A DNA stretch of 25,609 nt from Gemmatimonadales bacterium. GTDB taxonomy: Bacteria > Gemmatimonadota > Gemmatimonadetes > Gemmatimonadales > GWC2-71-9. The translations under genes and the position numbers were made by a program. Below are positions 15,133 through 24,423 of this stretch, piece after piece. The stretch is taken from the NCBI GenBank assembly GCA_013813145.1, contig JACCSE010000231.1, positions 1 through 25,609 on the forward strand, in the 5' to 3' direction. The number at the start of each line of letters is the position of its first letter. Position 1 is the stretch's first letter. Under the pieces are notes generated by a model, which ran no database searches, was not told the origin of the DNA, and saw only the letters and a list, made by a program, of their open reading frames with translations.

Positions 15133-15226
15133 GTCGCAGGTCTCAGGTCGCAGGTCTGTTGCAGAAAAAGACCCTCCCAGTGGCTCACGGGAGGGTTTTT
15201 GCTTGGGACCTGCGACCTGCGACCTA
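15130..15226. repeat. Inverted heptamer-repeat element filling the gap between two convergent stops
   Basis: From the anti-sigma stop codon, four 7-base units follow: AGGTCGC, AGGTCTC, AGGTCGC, AGGTCTG (15131-15158). After a central terminator the reverse-complement units GACCTGC, GACCTGC, GACCTAT run to the actF stop (15207-15227). Both genes therefore end in the same stop-plus-repeat sequence (TAGGTCGCAGGTC) read on their own strands. Confidence 0.85.
15166..15200. terminator. Strong bidirectional intrinsic terminator
   Basis: Stem ACCCTCCC (15171-15178) pairs with GGGAGGGT (15189-15196). The 10-base loop can itself pair GTG with CAC. A T5 run follows on the plus strand, and AAAAA precedes the stem, giving a T-run on the minus strand. 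It serves the anti-sigma gene and the act operon from opposite sides. Confidence 0.92.
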
Positions 15227-16585
15227 TCTTGGCTTCTCCCTCCGCTCCACCAGCTCCGGCCTCACGTAATCCTGCGCGCCCTCCTCATGCAGGAACTCGG
15301 CTTCCACGATCGCATGGCCGCGCTCGCGGTTGAGGGTGATCTCGGCCAGGCGCGGGGAGACCATGGGAAAGGTGCGGGCGAAGAGGGCGTAGGTCAGGAG
15401 GTAGAGACCCAGAAACGCGAGCGTGGGCCCCGCCTCGGCGACACCAAAGTGCGGGCCGGGCAGGACCGACACCGAGGGCATGACCAGAAGGTAGCGCTCC
15501 AGCCAGAGGGCCACGAGACTCAGCGCGGCGAAGAAACCGAGGGTGAACCGCGTCTTCTTGGGGGCGACCCCGAGGAGCCCGAAGAACGGGATGACGAACA
15601 TTCCCAGGAAGACCGCCCGCCCCACCGGCAACCAGTGACCCCACAGTCGCGCGTAGACGAAGCCGGTTTCCTCCGGCAGGTTGCCGTACCAGATAACCAG
15701 GAACTGGGCCCACATCAGGTAGGCCCAGAACACGGTGAAGCCGAAGCACAGCTTCCCCAGGTCGTGCCGCTGCTTGGGCGAGACCAGGTCGGCGATCCCG
15801 AGGTGCGAAGCGCCGTAGATCGTCATCAGGGCGAGCAACATGTGCGCGCCCAGGAAACTGCCCATGAAGTAGAAGCCGCCCAGCAGGTTGGAGAACCAGT
15901 GCGGCTGGAGCGCCATGATCCCGTCGAACGCCACCATGCTGAACACGATGGCGTACAGCACCGCGTAGGTCGGCGCGAGCCGGTAGATCCGCGCCTCGTG
16001 CGCGGTGGCGGCCTGGGGCGAGTCGTATTTCCGCGTCCACCGGTCGTAGAGCGATCGGCGGCCGGGCCCGGCCGCGGCGCGGACGGCGTACATGTCCGGG
16101 ATGAGATCGGCCCGCACCAGCTTCCACCCGACCAGGTAGAGCGCCACGAGGCCCACCGCCAGACGGATGAACATGAACTCATGGGAGAGCCACACCGCCT
16201 TGCCGTGCTGCAGCTCGTGCAGCGCGTGCTCCATCGGCCCGTAGATCGGCGCGTAGCCCACCGTGAAAATGAGCAGGAACCCCAGGAGTGATATCGGCAG
16301 GAACGCGACCGAGGCCTCCGCGAAGCGGATCACCAGCCCGGACCATTTGGCGTTGGTGATCTTCTGCACCGCCGCGAAGGCGATGCTTCCGCCGGCAAGG
16401 CCGGTGAAGTAGAGCCAGTTGACGTGGAAGAGCTGCCAGGCGCGGGCGCCGCCCTCGCCGAGGAGCGACTGGATGAAGAAAAACAGGCCCAGCACCGTGA
16501 GCCCGCCGCCGATGCCGAGAAACAGCTCGTACCTGCCGGCGAGGGCCCGCTCAACCAGACGGGCGTGGATGGTGCCGGGGCTCAT
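15224..16585 (-). CDS. actF: Alternative complex III subunit ActF (integral membrane, NrfD-like)
   Basis: Membrane subunit of 453 residues with about ten hydrophobic helices. It is related to ActC but shorter in the loops and closer to the quinone-reducing NrfD/PsrC fold. Typical segments are FFFIQSLLGEGGARAWQLFHVNWLYFTGLAGGSIAFAAVQKIT near the N-terminus, FDGIMALQPHWFSNLLGGFYFMG, and WAYLMWAQFLVIWYGNLPEETGF. The ATG at 16585 overlaps the actE stop as ATGA; the open frame upstream is only the antisense-frame extension through actE. It is the last gene of the operon, with its stop embedded in the heptamer repeat and followed by the shared terminator. Confidence 0.93.
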   Translation of the reverse strand: MSPGTIHARLVERALAGRYELFLGIGGGLTVLGLFFFIQSLLGEGGARAWQLFHVNWLYFTGLAGGSIAFAAVQKITNAKWSGLVIRFAEASVAFLPISLLGFLLIFTVGYAPIYGPMEHALHELQHGKAVWLSHEFMFIRLAVGLVALYLVGWKLVRADLIPDMYAVRAAAGPGRRSLYDRWTRKYDSPQAATAHEARIYRLAPTYAVLYAIVFSMVAFDGIMALQPHWFSNLLGGFYFMGSFLGAHMLLALMTIYGASHLGIADLVSPKQRHDLGKLCFGFTVFWAYLMWAQFLVIWYGNLPEETGFVYARLWGHWLPVGRAVFLGMFVIPFFGLLGVAPKKTRFTLGFFAALSLVALWLERYLLVMPSVSVLPGPHFGVAEAGPTLAFLGLYLLTYALFARTFPMVSPRLAEITLNRERGHAIVEAEFLHEEGAQDYVRPELVERREKPR

Positions 16586-17283
16586 CGCGGCCGTTCTCCG
16601 GTGGAGCCGGTGGCGGAGGGGCCGGGCACGATCGGCGTCGCCGCGCCGGCCGGCTCGGGGGCCGCCGGGGTCTGCGCCTGGAGCTTGCGCACGTGATTGA
16701 CGATGGCCCATCGGTCGCTCGGCGCGTACACCTTGTCGCCGTAGCGGGGCATCACGCCTCGACCGTAACGGACGATACTGTAGATGTAGCCGTCGCTGTA
16801 CGCGCGGGCTCGGCCGGTGAGGAGCGAGGGCGCCGCGATCCGGCTCGATATCGGCCCACGAGCGTCGCCGGCGACGCCGTGGCAGACGGTGCAGAAGTTC
16901 TGGTACAGCGTGTCGCCCGCGGCGTCGAGATCCCGCGAAATGATCGGCACCTCGGGACCGGGGGGCCGGGTCTCGCCCGGCGTCCCCGGCGCGAACGGGT
17001 TCCTGAGGGCGTTGGCCGCCGTCGCCACGCCCTTGGTCCATTCGGCCGACCAGTCCGGCTCCCGGCCGGTCACCGGAACCGTCCCCGGCACCGTGTACCG
17101 CGGCACCGCGGCCGTCTCATAGGGCCTGACGTACCGGGCCGTGATCATGTGGTCGAACCAGGGAATGACGTACCAGAGATCGTCCGGCGAGGGCAGCCGG
17201 TAGTAGTAGAAATCGCAGCCGGCCGACAGCAGGGTCAGCACCGCGATCCAGGCTCCGCGCCACCCGCGCTCACGCCGCTTCAC
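16582..17283 (-). CDS. actE: Alternative complex III subunit ActE (mono-haem cytochrome c lipoprotein)
   Basis: Periplasmic lipid-anchored cytochrome c of 233 residues. The lipobox is LLSAGC (Cys23). The haem c motif is CTVCH (131-135), and the probable sixth ligand is Met178 in GRGVMPRYG. The N-terminal PSPDDLWYVIPWFDHMITARYVRPYETAAVPRYTVPGTVP segment is typical of ActE. The C-terminal 35 residues are Pro/Ala-rich. In the known complex ActE passes electrons from the multi-haem subunit toward an oxidase or a soluble carrier. The start overlaps the end of actD by 14 bases, and the stop overlaps actF. Confidence 0.94.
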   Translation of the reverse strand: MKRRERGWRGAWIAVLTLLSAGCDFYYYRLPSPDDLWYVIPWFDHMITARYVRPYETAAVPRYTVPGTVPVTGREPDWSAEWTKGVATAANALRNPFAPGTPGETRPPGPEVPIISRDLDAAGDTLYQNFCTVCHGVAGDARGPISSRIAAPSLLTGRARAYSDGYIYSIVRYGRGVMPRYGDKVYAPSDRWAIVNHVRKLQAQTPAAPEPAGAATPIVPGPSATGSTGERPR

Positions 17284-17796
17284 GTCGCACCTCCACCGCG
17301 CCTGCCGCGCGCAGCATCTGCTCCAGCGATCCGGTCTGCTCGCCCGCCGCGGGAACGAAGATCCCGATCTGGTCGTCGCTGAACTGCGGATCGTAGGCGA
17401 TCCCGCGTTTTCCCATCAGTACCGCGAACAGCGCTACCGCTGCCACGGTGCTGAGCGCGCCCAGCAGGATGGTGAGCTCGAAGGCGATGACTACGTACGG
17501 CGGGATCGAGCCGATCGGCTTGCCGCCGACGATCAAGGGCCAGTCGTGGGACATCCAGATGGTCATTCCGAAGCCGGCGGCGCACCCGGTCAGCCCACCG
17601 ATCAAAGTGAACAGCCGCACCGGACTCACCCGATGGCTCAGCGCCTCCTCCAGCTCGTGATTGGGGGCGGCGCTGTAGACCACCATGTTGCGGTGGCCCT
17701 TTGCCCGGAGCGCCCGAATGGCGTCGGAGGCGGCGTCCACGTGGGCGAACGACGCCAGCAGCCCGGGAACCGATCTCCCCCGATTCATCAGCCCCA

Positions 17797-17797
<1 letters not shown>
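17270..17797 (-). CDS. actD: Alternative complex III subunit ActD
   Basis: DUF3341-type membrane subunit of 175 residues. It has a soluble ferredoxin-like N-terminal half (LLASFAHVDAASDAIRALRAKGHRNMVVYSAAPNHELEEAL) and two membrane helices (about 62-80 and 100-128), with a conserved IGGKPIGSIPPYV-like loop between them. The C-terminal tail has YDPQFSDDQIGIFV, typical of ActD. It binds the ActC/ActF membrane core and carries no cofactor. The ATG at 17797 shares a base with the actC stop (TGATG); ATG 17788 is a close alternative. Confidence 0.92.
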
Positions 17798-19167
<1,370 letters not shown>

Positions 19168-19170
19168 GGG

Positions 19171-22100
19171 TCAGGCCTCCACCGGATGCAGGACCTTGGC
19201 GAGATAGGCGATCGCGGGCCGCACGTTGAGGTCTTCCAGGATGCGGTAGCCGCGCGGGTTCTGCTGGAGCCCGGCGACCCGGCTGCCGGGATCCCGCACG
19301 TTGCCGAACACGATGCAGTCGGACGGGCAGGCCTGAGCGCAGGCCGTCGTGAACTCGCCGTCCCGGATCGGCCGGTCCTCGAGCCGGGCGTGATTCTGGG
19401 CGCCGCGGATGCGCTGGACGCAGAAGGTACATTTCTCCATGACGCCGCGCGCCCGAACGGTCACGTCGGGGTTGAGCTGGAGATGCAGCGGCTCCGGCCA
19501 CGCCTTCTCGTTGTACTTGTACCAGTTGAAGTACCGCACCTTGTAGGGGCAGTTGTTGGCGCAGTAGCGGGTGCCGACGCAACGGTTGTACACCTGGCCA
19601 TTGAGCCCGTCCGCCGTGTGGTAGGCGGCGTAGACCGGGCAGACCGGCTCGCAGGGTGCGTTGCCGCAGTGCTGGCAGAGCATGGGCACGAAGCGCGCGG
19701 ACACCGGATCGCCCGGCTCCTCCCCTCCCTCCCAGTAGCGCTCGATCCGGAGCCAGGTCATCTCCCGGCCGCGGAGGACCTCCGCTTCGCCCACCGTGGG
19801 GATGTTGTTCTCCGCGTAGCAGGCGGTGACGCAGGCGTTGCAGCCGGTGCATTTGGCAAGATCGATGGCCATGCCCCACTGAGGATCCTCACCCCGGTAG
19901 TCCCCGTACTCCGTGGCTTCCCGCTGCTCCTCCGCCCACCCGTGCACCGCTTCCAGCTCCCGCTCGGTGTTGACCTCGTGCTTGCCGCGACCTGCCTCCA
20001 TGTACGCCTGTTCGACGGTGAGCCCCTGCTGCGCGGCCGCCAGCGGAATCGCCTCGGCGATGCCGCGGCCGAGCTGACGCGGAACGCCCTCGACACTGGC
20101 CAGCTTTCTGTAACCACCGGTCTTCCGGACCCGCACCCTGGTGGAGAGATAGTGGACGAACTCGCCGGTGGGAGCCGCGAGGAGGTCGAGCGGATTGACC
20201 CCCCGGCCCCGCGCGAACTCTCCGTACTGGGTGTGGCCCAAGCCCAGCGGCATCGCGACCACGTCGTCCCTGAGACCCGGGTAGACGTAGACCGGCGCCT
20301 CGACCGTTCCGTGAGGAGAGGTGAGCTCCAGGATCTCGCCGTTGCGCACGTCGAGCGCGCGCGCGGCGCCGGGGCCGACCTCGACCCAGGAATGCCAGGT
20401 GATCTTGGTGACAGGATCGGCATTCTCCAGCAGCCACGGCTTGTTGGCGCCGCGGCCGTCGTAGAGCATGCTGTGGGGATAGGCGATGAACACGAAGTCG
20501 CCCTCGCCCTCGAACGCGGGCGGGGTATAGCGGGCCTCCTGCCCGCCGCTCACCGACAGCGCTATGGCGGGTGATGCCGGCGGGTCGCGGAAGGCGCCGC
20601 CGAGCCGGAGTGCCTCGTGCCAGAAGGTGTCGAAGTCTCCGGCGCCCAGCTCCGTGGCGAGGGCCTGCCAGCGGCTTCTGAGGTGCGCCTCGTAGGTGGG
20701 CGCATCGAAGCGGGCGAGCGCGCCGCCCGCCGCCCGGGCCGTGCGGAGCAGAACGTCGCCCGCGGGCAGGGTGTTGAAGACCGGCTCCATCACCGGCTGC
20801 ATGAGGCTATAGACCCCGGCCCGGGGCCGGAGATCGTCCCACCGCTCGAGCGCGTGGTGCTCCGGGAGCAACAGATCGCAAAGTGCCGCGGTCTCGTCCA
20901 GATGGAGCGAGGTGGAAACCTTGAGGCCTACCTTGCCAAAGGCGGCCGCGAATCCACTCGCGTTCGGGAGGGTGTAGGCGGGATTGGCCTCGTGCACCAG
21001 CGCCACGGCGATCTCGCCGGCGCCCATGGCGCGGGTGAGCTCGGCGAGCGGGGCGAGTCCGCCAGCCGCAGGCAGATCGGCACCGAAGCGCACCGTCTCG
21101 CCGAGGTTGCCGGCGGCGAAATTGAGCACGTTCACCGCCGCGCAGAGCTCGACTGCGCCGGAGTGCTGTCCCGCTACCCCACCGGCCACCGCGAGGCTCG
21201 GGCGGGCCGCGGCGAACTCGCGCGCGATCCGTTCGATCGTCCCGGCCGGCACTCCGGTCTCCCGCTCCGCCATCGCCGGGGTGTAGGAAGCGAGCGCTCC
21301 GGCCAGCCCAGCCGGCTCTCCGCCCCGTTCGGCCAGCAGCACGTTGGCCATTGCCAGCGCGAGCGCCGTCTCGGAGCCGGGCCGGGTGGGCAGCCACTGG
21401 TCGGCGTTGAGGCCGGTCAGGTTCATGCGCGGCGCGGCGAAAACGAGCTTGGCGACGTCCTTGTCCTCGAACCCATGCGAGCGGGCGAAGCCGCGCGAGT
21501 TCTCGATGGACGCGCCCCCGGTGTCGAGGAAGTCGGCGCCGAAGGAGACGATGTAGCGGGCCCGCCCGAAATCGTACGTCGCCAACTGGTCGGTGCCGAA
21601 GACCTCGCGATTGGCCGCGCGCTGCGGCTCGTCGTCGAAGGTCTCGTAGCGCACCAGGCGCCCGCCGAGGGCGGAGGTCCAATCGGCCAGCAGGTCGGAG
21701 AAAGTCCCGCGCCCGGCGCCTGAGATTGCGGCGACCCGGCCCCCTGCTTTGCCGAGCCCGGCCGCCAGCCGCGCGATGGCGTCGTCCCAACCGATCTCCT
21801 GGAAGGTGCCGTCCGCCGAGCGAGCCATCGGCGCCTTGATCCGTCCCGGATTGTAAAGCCCCTGGAGCGCCGCCTGCCCGCGGGAGCAGAGCTTGCCCTG
21901 ATTGATCGGGTGCTCGGGATTGCCCTCAAGCTTCACCGCGCGACCCTCACGGGTACGCGCGTGCACGCCGCACCCGCTGGGGCACTCGGTGCAGGTGCTG
22001 GCGTACCAGGTCGCCAGTCCGGGCACCTGGTCCTCCGACTGGACCAGGTACGGCACCAGCTTCTGCACGTTGTCGGTGGAGCAGCCGCTCAGGGCGAGCG

Positions 22101-22176
22101 CTCCGCCGGCGGTAGTGCCGAGCACGGTGAGGAAGTGGCGGCGGTCGATGGTGGTGGACGGAGTTTCGTCGTCCAT
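19171..22176 (-). CDS. actB: Alternative complex III subunit ActB (Tat-exported Fe-S protein, fused B1-B2 form)
   Basis: Large fused subunit of 1001 residues. The N-terminus has a Tat signal DRRHFLTVLGTTAGG ending in a lipobox ALSGC (Cys32), so it is exported folded and lipid-anchored. B1 (about 50-690) has the fold of molybdopterin oxidoreductases, with a C-x2-C-x3-C-x27-C motif (62, 65, 69, 97). B2 (about 760-960) is a four-cluster ferredoxin with CTGCNACVTAC, CQHCGNAPCEPVCP, CVGTRYCANNCP and CTFC...CAQACPSDC. In known complexes B1 binds no molybdenum cofactor, and the clusters lie in B2, linking ActC to the haems of ActA. The ATG is preceded by a heptamer-repeat gap of 94 bases after actA. 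The operon order is actA-B-C-D-E-F. Confidence 0.95.
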   Translation of the reverse strand: MDDETPSTTIDRRHFLTVLGTTAGGALALSGCSTDNVQKLVPYLVQSEDQVPGLATWYASTCTECPSGCGVHARTREGRAVKLEGNPEHPINQGKLCSRGQAALQGLYNPGRIKAPMARSADGTFQEIGWDDAIARLAAGLGKAGGRVAAISGAGRGTFSDLLADWTSALGGRLVRYETFDDEPQRAANREVFGTDQLATYDFGRARYIVSFGADFLDTGGASIENSRGFARSHGFEDKDVAKLVFAAPRMNLTGLNADQWLPTRPGSETALALAMANVLLAERGGEPAGLAGALASYTPAMAERETGVPAGTIERIAREFAAARPSLAVAGGVAGQHSGAVELCAAVNVLNFAAGNLGETVRFGADLPAAGGLAPLAELTRAMGAGEIAVALVHEANPAYTLPNASGFAAAFGKVGLKVSTSLHLDETAALCDLLLPEHHALERWDDLRPRAGVYSLMQPVMEPVFNTLPAGDVLLRTARAAGGALARFDAPTYEAHLRSRWQALATELGAGDFDTFWHEALRLGGAFRDPPASPAIALSVSGGQEARYTPPAFEGEGDFVFIAYPHSMLYDGRGANKPWLLENADPVTKITWHSWVEVGPGAARALDVRNGEILELTSPHGTVEAPVYVYPGLRDDVVAMPLGLGHTQYGEFARGRGVNPLDLLAAPTGEFVHYLSTRVRVRKTGGYRKLASVEGVPRQLGRGIAEAIPLAAAQQGLTVEQAYMEAGRGKHEVNTERELEAVHGWAEEQREATEYGDYRGEDPQWGMAIDLAKCTGCNACVTACYAENNIPTVGEAEVLRGREMTWLRIERYWEGGEEPGDPVSARFVPMLCQHCGNAPCEPVCPVYAAYHTADGLNGQVYNRCVGTRYCANNCPYKVRYFNWYKYNEKAWPEPLHLQLNPDVTVRARGVMEKCTFCVQRIRGAQNHARLEDRPIRDGEFTTACAQACPSDCIVFGNVRDPGSRVAGLQQNPRGYRILEDLNVRPAIAYLAKVLHPVEA

Positions 22177-22192
22177 TAAGGCTCCAGATGTA

Positions 22193-22269
22193 GGCTATCA
22201 GCTATCGGCTATCGGTCCGCGGGAGCGGAGGACCGGTGCTGCAGGACCGATAGCCGATAGCGGATAGCC
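22193..22269. repeat. Inverted heptamer repeat in the actA-actB gap
   Basis: Two 26-base arms (22193-22218 and 22244-22269) are reverse complements with a single mismatch, separated by 25 bases. The arms are made of 7-base units: GGCTATC, AGCTATC, GGCTATC, GGTCCGC. Bases 22196-22222 recur exactly at 24309-24335. The right arm ends two bases before the actA stop codon, so the hairpin would form in the act mRNA between actA and actB. Confidence 0.85.
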
Positions 22270-22270
22270 T

Positions 22271-22858
22271 TCAGTAATGACACACCGAACAGTCCCGCGA
22301 CACGTTCCGCTCCAGATGGCACGTGATGCAGAAGCCCATCTTGTCCACCTGATTCACCTTGAACACCTGGGGCATGCGGGCGACGTCGCCGTGGCAGGTG
22401 GCGCAGGCGTTGGGGCCCATCGCCTTGATGTGGCGCTGGTGGGGGAAATGGGCGTGGCGCGGGATGAAGTGGACGCGGACCCACTCGGTCGGCTTCTTCT
22501 CGGACCAGGCCTGCCGCACCTTGGCGATCTCGGTCCGGCTCGCGCTATCGCTCCCGGAGATCACGAGATGGCAGCCCATGCAGGTCTGAGTCGAGGGGAT
22601 CCCCGGTTCCGGCGACACGGCCACGGAGTAGTGGCAGTACTGGCACTGGATCTTGAATTGTCCGGCGTGGATGTCGTGGCGGAAGAAGATCGGCTGCCGG
22701 GGACCTCGGAGCGCGGCGGTGTCGCTGATGACGGGAGCCGCGATGGAGTCAGCGACGGCGGCCGCCTGCTGGGCCTGCGGGGCCGGATCGGCGAGCGCCA
22801 GCAGCGCCGCTACTCCCCCGGCCCCGACGCCGCCGAGCACGATTGCCAACGTACGCAT
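22271..22858 (-). CDS. actA: Alternative complex III subunit ActA (penta-haem cytochrome c)
   Basis: Multi-haem cytochrome of 195 residues. The N-terminal hydrophobic segment (MRTLAIVLGGVGAGGVAALLALA) is a signal or membrane anchor. Five CxxCH motifs are present: CQYCH, CMGCH, CATCH, CITCH and, near the C-terminus, CSVCH. Extra histidines for bis-His ligation are in IFFRHDIHAGQFKIQC and HAHFPHQRHIKAMG. In known alternative complex III, ActA receives electrons from ActB and passes them to ActE. The ATG at 22858 follows a promoter by about 60 bases. The frame is open upstream, but that part has no cytochrome features. The gene starts the act operon. Confidence 0.95.
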   Translation of the reverse strand: MRTLAIVLGGVGAGGVAALLALADPAPQAQQAAAVADSIAAPVISDTAALRGPRQPIFFRHDIHAGQFKIQCQYCHYSVAVSPEPGIPSTQTCMGCHLVISGSDSASRTEIAKVRQAWSEKKPTEWVRVHFIPRHAHFPHQRHIKAMGPNACATCHGDVARMPQVFKVNQVDKMGFCITCHLERNVSRDCSVCHY

Positions 22859-22920
22859 CTGAGATCCCACGCTGAAGAGGAGCGCGAGGCGAGTGCCGCC
22901 GCCGGTCCAACGCGCGCCGA

Positions 22921-22948
22921 AGTATAGTGCGCACAGCCAAGTACACAA
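22921..22948 (-). promoter_or_regulatory. Predicted sigma70-type promoter of the act operon
   Basis: On the minus strand, TTGTGT (-35, 22943-22948), a 16-base spacer and TATACT (-10, 22921-22926). The actA ATG at 22858 would follow a leader of about 55 bases. This is the best -35/-10 pair in the window. Confidence 0.7.
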
Positions 22949-22987
22949 CCCGACCGCGTGGAGCGTCGAAGCGAATTTCCGACCGGA

Positions 22988-23509
22988 TTATTCCCCTTCC
23001 GATTCCCCTTCAGCGCCGCGGCCGCGGCGAGGCCGGGGCGCGCGGTGGGTGGCAGGCCGCTCGTTCAGCCACTCCGCCTTCCGCGCCGCCAACCGAAGAA
23101 AGCCGTCCACCGCGCGCCGGTCGCCGAGCTCGAGCCAACACCACTTCACCGGTCCGGTGCGTTGCGCCTCGTCCACCGCCCGCGCCAGGTCGGAGGCGAG
23201 GCGGGGCAGCCGCCGCAGCCGCTCCTCCTCGGCGCCGCTGAGGGTGAACGTGGCCGAGATGGCGTTCCCGATGACGTGGAGCCAGCAGAGCTTCCGGCTG
23301 CCGATGCCGTATTCCCAGGCCCAGCGCCAGGTCGCGCCCATGAAGCGCACCGACTCGGCGACGCCCGAGTTCTCGCGGAGGCCGTCGCGCAGCGCGCGGA
23401 ACCTGGCGGCAGCGGCAGGCGGCAGATCCTCCAGAGGAGCGCTCGCCGCGGGCTCGACCGACTCGTCGGGGTACCGGTTGGCGGCCCAATAGGCGGCGGA
23501 TCGCCCCAC
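22988..23509 (-). CDS. DUF3788-like protein
   Basis: Protein of 173 residues from GTG 23509, of unknown function. The central segment TWRWAWEYGIGSRKLCWLHVIGNAISATFTLSGAEEERL, then PVKWCWLELGDRRAVDGFLRLAARKAEWL, matches my memory of DUF3788: a Trp-rich strand pair followed by a helix ending in Lys. No signal peptide, membrane helix or metal motif is seen. It starts two bases after the methyltransferase stop, so the two are probably co-transcribed. The C-terminal tail (PRPRRGRGAEGESEGE) is charged and disordered. It could be a small sensor or nucleic-acid-related protein; the sequence does not decide. Confidence 0.7.
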   Translation of the reverse strand: MGRSAAYWAANRYPDESVEPAASAPLEDLPPAAAARFRALRDGLRENSGVAESVRFMGATWRWAWEYGIGSRKLCWLHVIGNAISATFTLSGAEEERLRRLPRLASDLARAVDEAQRTGPVKWCWLELGDRRAVDGFLRLAARKAEWLNERPATHRAPRPRRGRGAEGESEGE

Positions 23510-23511
23510 CC

Positions 23512-24276
23512 TCAGTCCCGCTCCCCGGCGGGCGGCTGAGCCGCGACCGGCGCGCCTACCCGCCCCAGGTAACGCACCACCTCGATCCCCATCGCCCGCA
23601 CCAGCGCAGCCTCACGGCCGTCGAGCTCGGCGCGGTGGACGATTTCGCGGAAGGAACGCATGACGCTCTCGGAGCGACGGGTCTTGAAGAAATCGATGGC
23701 CCAGAGTGCGCGGTGCCAGTCGCCGAACAGCGCTTCCAACTGCGCGGCGGTCGCGGGCTCGGCAAGATGCCGGTGGGGCTTGATCGGCAGCGCCTCGCCG
23801 CCGCGGGCGAGCCAGCTCTCGTACGCCATCACGGCGATCGCCTGGGCGAGGTTGAGCGAGGAGTTACGCGGGTCGGTCGGGATGGTGACCAGCAGATGCC
23901 CCAGATCGAGCTCGGCGTTGGTGAGGCCGCGATCCTCGCGCCCGGCCACGATGGCGACGGCACCCCGGCTGGCCTGGGCCACCAGCTCGGCCGCGGCCGC
24001 GCGCGGCCGGAGCGTCCGCCGCTTGGCGGTGCGCCCCCGCGCGGTGAGCACGGCGACCGAGACGCAATCGGCGACCGCCTCCTCCAGCGAAGGCAGGATC
24101 TCGATCCGCGCGACGAACTCGGCCGAGTTGTGCGCGATCCCCTCGATCCGGTAGGGATCGAACGCCTCCGGATTCACCAGCCGCATGCGCTCGATCCCGA
24201 AATTCCGCGCGATGCGGACGGCGGAGGCGATGTTGACGATGTCCTGGGGGGAGACCAGAACGAGAATGGGGGACAT
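23512..24276 (-). CDS. trmJ: SpoU-family (TrmJ-like) tRNA/rRNA 2'-O-methyltransferase
   Basis: SPOUT methyltransferase of 254 residues. Motif 1 is SPQDIVNIASAVRIARNFGI (9-28), motif 2 is IVAGREDRGLTNAEL and motif 3 is TIPTDPRNSSLNLAQAIAVMAYE. Together they form the knotted S-adenosylmethionine site. The C-terminal helical extension (about 170-254) is like TrmJ, which 2'-O-methylates position 32 of tRNA. An rRNA substrate (TrmH/RlmB-like) is possible, so the specific symbol is tentative. There is no good ribosome site, because the region just upstream of the ATG is the end of a heptamer repeat. The stop is followed two bases later by the DUF3788-like start. Confidence 0.82.
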   Translation of the reverse strand: MSPILVLVSPQDIVNIASAVRIARNFGIERMRLVNPEAFDPYRIEGIAHNSAEFVARIEILPSLEEAVADCVSVAVLTARGRTAKRRTLRPRAAAAELVAQASRGAVAIVAGREDRGLTNAELDLGHLLVTIPTDPRNSSLNLAQAIAVMAYESWLARGGEALPIKPHRHLAEPATAAQLEALFGDWHRALWAIDFFKTRRSESVMRSFREIVHRAELDGREAALVRAMGIEVVRYLGRVGAPVAAQPPAGERD

Positions 24277-24283
24277 GAGGCTA

Positions 24284-24419
24284 TTGGCTATGGGCGATCG
24301 AGATCGGGTATCAGCTATCGGCTATCGGTCCGCGGAGAGCGGAGGCTGGGTACTCCAGGGCGGATAGCCGATAGCTGACAGCCGATAGCTGATAGCCGAT
24401 CGCTGATACCCGATCGCCC
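24284..24419. repeat. Long inverted heptamer-repeat element upstream of trmJ
   Basis: The right side (24361-24416) reads as eight 7-base units: CGGATAG, CCGATAG, CTGACAG, CCGATAG, CTGATAG, CCGATCG, CTGATAC, CCGATCG. The left side (24284-24330) carries the complementary units, with GCTATCG repeated. The outer arms, GGGCGATC...GGGTATCAGC and its complement, are interrupted by a 6-base insertion. The centre (24331-24360) shares CCGCGG and AGCGGAGG with the copy at 22219-22232. Confidence 0.85.
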
Positions 24420-24423
24420 TCCA

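Noticed and set aside
15224..17041. Longer ActF start, reading upstream through actE
   Set aside because: The added 152 residues are out of frame with actE and Arg/Gly/His-rich. The ATG at 16585 overlaps the actE stop and starts the conserved membrane protein.
24284..24419. Possible CRISPR array
   Set aside because: The repeats are 7 bases long, degenerate, contiguous without spacers and inverted, and no cas gene is nearby.
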